DNA of 8,858 nucleotides. It comes from Bacteroidales bacterium. Lineage in GTDB: Bacteria; Bacteroidota; Bacteroidia; Bacteroidales; UBA932. The stretch covers positions 1-8,858 of the forward strand of contig JAFZMA010000222.1 of NCBI GenBank assembly GCA_017551215.1, written 5' to 3'. Below are positions 6,004-8,858 of the stretch, piece by piece. Within the stretch, counting starts at the first letter, position 1, and each line of letters opens with the position of its first letter. A program made the position numbers and the translations under genes. Under the pieces are notes generated by a model. It saw nothing but the letters and a program-made list of their open reading frames with translations. It was not told the DNA's origin and ran no database searches.

Positions 6004-6834
6004 TTACTTCTTGCACCAGCCCTTCAGGAACTCGCGGTTGAGCCTTGCAATGTGGCTTACGGATACGTGCTTAGGGCACTCCATCTCGCAAGCCCTTGTG
6101 TTAGTGCAAGTTCCAAAGCCGAGCTCATCCATCTTGGCTATCATGTTCATAGCCCTTCTGGTGCTCTCTACCTTGCCCTGAGGAAGCAGAGCAAGTGAGC
6201 TGACCCTTGCTCCGATAAACAGCATCGCTGAGCCATTCTTGCAAGTTGCCACGCAAGCGCCGCAACCAATACAGCTTGCGGCATCCATACTCAGGTCTGC
6301 CTTCTCCTTGGCGATAGGGATGTTGTTGGCATCCTGTGCGGAACCCGTGCGGACATCCACAAAGCCTCCGGCCTGCATAATCTTGTCAAGGGCGCTGCGG
6401 TCTACTACAAGGTCTTTGATTACAGGGAAAGCTGCACTTCTCCAAGGTTCTATGGTGATAGTGCTGCCGTCCTTGAATTTACGCATGAAGAGCTGGCATG
6501 TAGTTACCTCGTTCTCAGGACCATGAGCCCTACCGTTGATGTACAGGGAGCAAGCTCCGCAGATACCCTCTCGGCAGTCGTGGTCAAAGCTGATAGGAAG
6601 AGCCTTGCCGGCTGCTTTAGCCTCTTTGTACTTCTCTCCCGAGCAAGCTTCTCCGCCCTGACATCCCTTGCTGAAAGCAACCGGATCCGAGTTCTGGTGA
6701 ACAAGCTGGTCGTTGAGAATATCCAGCATCTCCAGGAAAGAAGAATCGGGACTGATGTTGTCTACCTTATAGGTTTCAAAATGCCCTTTTGACTTGGCAT
6801 TTTTCTGTCTCCAAACTTTTATAGTGAATTTCAT
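6004..6834 (-). CDS. sdhB: Succinate dehydrogenase/fumarate reductase iron-sulfur subunit
   Basis: A 276-residue iron-sulfur subunit that passes electrons between the flavoprotein and the quinone-binding cytochrome b through three clusters. The [2Fe-2S] ligands are Cys87, Cys92, Cys95 and Cys113 (CREGICGAC and the later Cys). The second half has [11 protein letters not shown] (188-198) and [12 protein letters not shown] (243-254). By analogy with E. coli, Cys188, 191, 194 and 253 hold [4Fe-4S], and Cys198, 243 and 249 hold [3Fe-4S]. All ligands are present. Residues 55-82 ([20 protein letters not shown] and following) interrupt the place where relatives I recall go straight from PVAF to FDHDC, adding two extra cysteines (58 and 64). 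The start is 3 bases after the sdhA stop, so translation is likely coupled. The fused direction (oxidation or fumarate reduction) cannot be read from sequence. Confidence 0.94.
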   Translation of the reverse strand: MKFTIKVWRQKNAKSKGHFETYKVDNISPDSSFLEMLDILNDQLVHQNSDPVAFSKGCQGGEACSGEKYKEAKAAGKALPISFDHDCREGICGACSLYINGRAHGPENEVTTCQLFMRKFKDGSTITIEPWRSAAFPVIKDLVVDRSALDKIMQAGGFVDVRTGSAQDANNIPIAKEKADLSMDAASCIGCGACVATCKNGSAMLFIGARVSSLALLPQGKVESTRRAMNMIAKMDELGFGTCTNTRACEMECPKHVSVSHIARLNREFLKGWCKK

Positions 6835-6837
6835 AGA

Positions 6838-8787
6838 CTAGTCTTTATAATTTCTGGTTGCTACTTTAATTCCTTCGTATACAAGAGGTTCCTTGTGGAG
6901 TTCCGGCTCCTGGCCTTCTCCCTTGTATTCCCAGGCGGAAACATACATGAAGTTCTCGTCGTCTCTCTTGGCCTCTCCTTCCTCTGTCTGCATTTCCTCT
7001 CTGAAGTGGCCTCCGCAGCTCTCCCTACGGTTGAGGGCATCGCGAGCCATAAGGTCACCGATTTCAAAGAAGTCTGCAAGTCTCATAGCCTTCTCGAGCT
7101 CCTGGTTGAACTCTCCGTTTTCTCCGGAAACGTAAACGTTCTTCCAGAATTCTTCCTTGAGACGCTTGATTTCTACGATGGCTTTCTTGAGGCCTTCTTC
7201 TGTACGGCCCATTCCAACGTATTCCCACATGATGTTGCCCAGTTCCTTGTGGATTTCGTCTGGAGATTTCTTTCCCTTGATTGCAAACAGTTTTGCAATG
7301 CGGTCTTTGACAGCCTTCTCAGCCTCGTCAAACTCAGGGGCGTTGATGTCTGTCTTAGGTTCCTGGATCTTCTTTGCCAGATATCCGCCAATGGTGTAAG
7401 GCAGGATGAAATATCCGTCTGCCAGACCCTGCATCAGAGCGGAAGCTCCAAGGCGGTTTCCACCGTGGTCTGAGAAGTTGGCCTCTCCTATGGCGAACAG
7501 TCCAGGAATGGTTGTCTGGAGGTCATAATCTACCCAGAGGCCACCCATTGTGTAATGGATTGCCGGATAGATCATCATAGGCTCCTTGTAGGCATCCACG
7601 TCTGTGATTTCCTCGTACATCTGGAAGAGGTTGCCGTAGCGCTCCCTGATCTTGTCTTCTCCAAGGCGCTCGATAGCGGTCTTGAAATCCAGGAACACGG
7701 CTTTTCCGGTCTCGTTTACACCGTAGCCGGCATCGCATCTTTCCTTGGCTGCACGGGAAGCAATGTCACGCGGAACAAGGTTTCCGAATGCAGGATATCT
7801 TCTTTCCAGATAGTAGTCTCTGTCTTCCTCAGGAATCTGGGAAGCCTTGATCTCTCCCTTGCGGAGCTTCATCACGTCTTCCATTTTCTTTGGAACCCAG
7901 ATGCGCCCGTCATTCCTCAGCGATTCGCTCATGAGGGTGAGCTTGCACTGCTGAGTGCCGTGAACCGGGATACAGGTAGGGTGAATCTGTGCAAAGCAAG
8001 GATTTCCGAAATAAGCTCCCTTCTTGTAGCACTGCCATGCTGCGCTTCCGTTGGAGTTCATGGCGTTGGTGGAGAGGAAGTAAACGTTTCCGTAACCGCC
8101 TGTTGCAATGACAACTGCATGTGCTCCGAATCTCTCGATTTCTCCGGTTGCTATGTTACGTGCAATGATTCCCTTCGCCTGGCCGTTGATGAGTACCAGG
8201 TCCAGCATCTCGTGCCTTGGATAGCTCTTTACGCTTCCGTTCTTGATTTCCTTGTTCAAGGATGCGTATGCACCCAGAAGGAGCTGCTGTCCGGTCTGGC
8301 CTCTGGCATAGAATGTACGGCTTACCTGAGCGCCTCCGAATGAACGGTTGGCAAGCAGTCCGCCATATTCACGGGCAAAAGGAACTCCCTGTGCAACGCA
8401 GTGGTCTATGATGAGGTTGCTCACCTCTGCAAGACGGTATACGTTGGCCTCGCGGCTGCGGAAGTCTCCTCCCTTTACCGTATCCACAAACAGACGATAG
8501 ATGGAATCATTATCGTTCTGATAGTTCTTTGCTGCATTGATACCACCCTGAGCTGCAATGGAATGCGCTCTTCTTGGGGAATCGCTGATGCAGAAAATCT
8601 TTACATTGTAACCCATCTCTCCGAGAGAGGCTGCGGCGGATGCTCCGGCAAGTCCGGTTCCTACAACAATGATCTCGAGTTTTCTCTTGTTTGCAGGGCT
8701 AACAACCTTGATTTCCGCTTTACGCTTCTTCCATTTTTCCGACAGAGGACCGTCTGGAACATGGGATATAAGTTTTGTATCTGACAT
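6838..8787 (-). CDS. sdhA: Succinate dehydrogenase/fumarate reductase flavoprotein subunit
   Basis: A 649-residue flavoprotein carrying the dicarboxylate active site of complex II. Landmarks in order: FAD-binding GTGLAG (43-48); [11 protein letters not shown] (72-82), where His75 is the expected site of covalent FAD attachment; [12 protein letters not shown] (269-280) and the SESLRNDGR segment (287-295); PRDIASR with the catalytic arginine at 340 or its neighbour; HYTMGG with His411; and [21 protein letters not shown] (434-454). [12 protein letters not shown] (588-599) marks the C-terminal region. The 649-residue length is close to that of the B-type enzymes of Bacteroidota and longer than proteobacterial SdhA. 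In anaerobic Bacteroidales this enzyme usually works as the terminal fumarate reductase making succinate. No promoter box is visible between 8788 and 8858, consistent with transcription from further upstream in a cytochrome b-sdhA-sdhB operon. Confidence 0.96.
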   Translation of the reverse strand: MSDTKLISHVPDGPLSEKWKKRKAEIKVVSPANKRKLEIIVVGTGLAGASAAASLGEMGYNVKIFCISDSPRRAHSIAAQGGINAAKNYQNDNDSIYRLFVDTVKGGDFRSREANVYRLAEVSNLIIDHCVAQGVPFAREYGGLLANRSFGGAQVSRTFYARGQTGQQLLLGAYASLNKEIKNGSVKSYPRHEMLDLVLINGQAKGIIARNIATGEIERFGAHAVVIATGGYGNVYFLSTNAMNSNGSAAWQCYKKGAYFGNPCFAQIHPTCIPVHGTQQCKLTLMSESLRNDGRIWVPKKMEDVMKLRKGEIKASQIPEEDRDYYLERRYPAFGNLVPRDIASRAAKERCDAGYGVNETGKAVFLDFKTAIERLGEDKIRERYGNLFQMYEEITDVDAYKEPMMIYPAIHYTMGGLWVDYDLQTTIPGLFAIGEANFSDHGGNRLGASALMQGLADGYFILPYTIGGYLAKKIQEPKTDINAPEFDEAEKAVKDRIAKLFAIKGKKSPDEIHKELGNIMWEYVGMGRTEEGLKKAIVEIKRLKEEFWKNVYVSGENGEFNQELEKAMRLADFFEIGDLMARDALNRRESCGGHFREEMQTEEGEAKRDDENFMYVSAWEYKGEGQEPELHKEPLVYEGIKVATRNYKD

Positions 8788-8801
8788 TTGTTTTAGATTA
8801 A

Positions 8802-8858
8802 TTATTTACAATCTTTGAAAACATCTACAATTTTAACCACTTTTTCCGTTATTTCAAA
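8802..8858 (-). CDS. C-terminal end of an upstream gene, probably the sdh/frd cytochrome b subunit (partial)
   Basis: One minus-strand frame stays open from the window edge to a TAA at 8802-8804, giving the tail [18 protein letters not shown]. The other two frames are closed within a few codons. The 14-base gap to the sdhA ATG fits an operon, and in Bacteroidota the gene before sdhA is normally the membrane cytochrome b. The tail is amphipathic rather than a membrane helix, so the identity rests on position only, and the frame could be open by chance. Confidence 0.4.
   Translation of the reverse strand, partial: FEITEKVVKIVDVFKDCK

Noticed and set aside
5906..6198. Plus-strand ORFs overlapping the hairpin array and the end of sdhB
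   Set aside because: They run through the repeat and then antisense to conserved sdhB codons, with no start signals.
7555..8343. Long open frame (262 codons) on the plus strand opposite sdhA
   Set aside because: It is an antisense shadow of a strongly conserved gene, with no recognisable protein features.

Overview
The window reads as a chromosomal segment from an anaerobic member of the Bacteroidota, most likely Bacteroidales. The grounds are sequence-internal. Likely promoters carry the Bacteroidota -7 motif TAnnTTTG. Most starts lack a Shine-Dalgarno sequence and have A/T-rich leaders. The succinate dehydrogenase/fumarate reductase subunits, the TonB-like protein and YbeY (Asp in place of the third zinc His) all look Bacteroidota-like. 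No phage, insertion sequence, CRISPR array, tRNA or rRNA was seen. Most of the window is core metabolism and housekeeping.

Layout, left to right. Bases 1-825 (minus strand): the 5' part of mnmG, cut by the window edge, preceded by ybeY; together they form an RNA-maturation pair. Bases 826-909: a compact divergent promoter region. Bases 910-3061 (plus strand): mdh, a tonB-like gene and a small lipoprotein gene, closed by a clear intrinsic terminator. Bases 3062-3354: a gene-free convergent interval holding two diverged tandem copies of a structured repeat of about 130 bp. Bases 3355-4515 (minus): an exported P1-family (DmpA-like, S58) peptidase. Bases 4516-4591: a second divergent promoter region. 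Bases 4592-5785 (plus): the ribosome-associated GTPase HflX. Bases 5786-6003: a second convergent interval, with a 14-bp perfect stem-loop and a small array of three hairpins that share a TAT loop. Bases 6004-8787 (minus): sdhB and sdhA, followed at the right edge by the last codons of an upstream gene, probably the cytochrome b subunit.

Functionally, mdh and the sdh/frd genes flank the window and belong to the same reductive branch (oxaloacetate to malate to fumarate to succinate) that fermentative Bacteroidales use to dispose of electrons; fumarase is not in the window. The TonB-like protein and lipoprotein are cell-envelope functions transcribed behind mdh.

No gene here is part of an obviously new system. 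The least explained material is in the two convergent intergenic regions, where unusually organised inverted repeats suggest either a structured RNA or a small non-autonomous repeat family. Second to that is a 28-residue, two-cysteine insertion in the iron-sulfur subunit SdhB.
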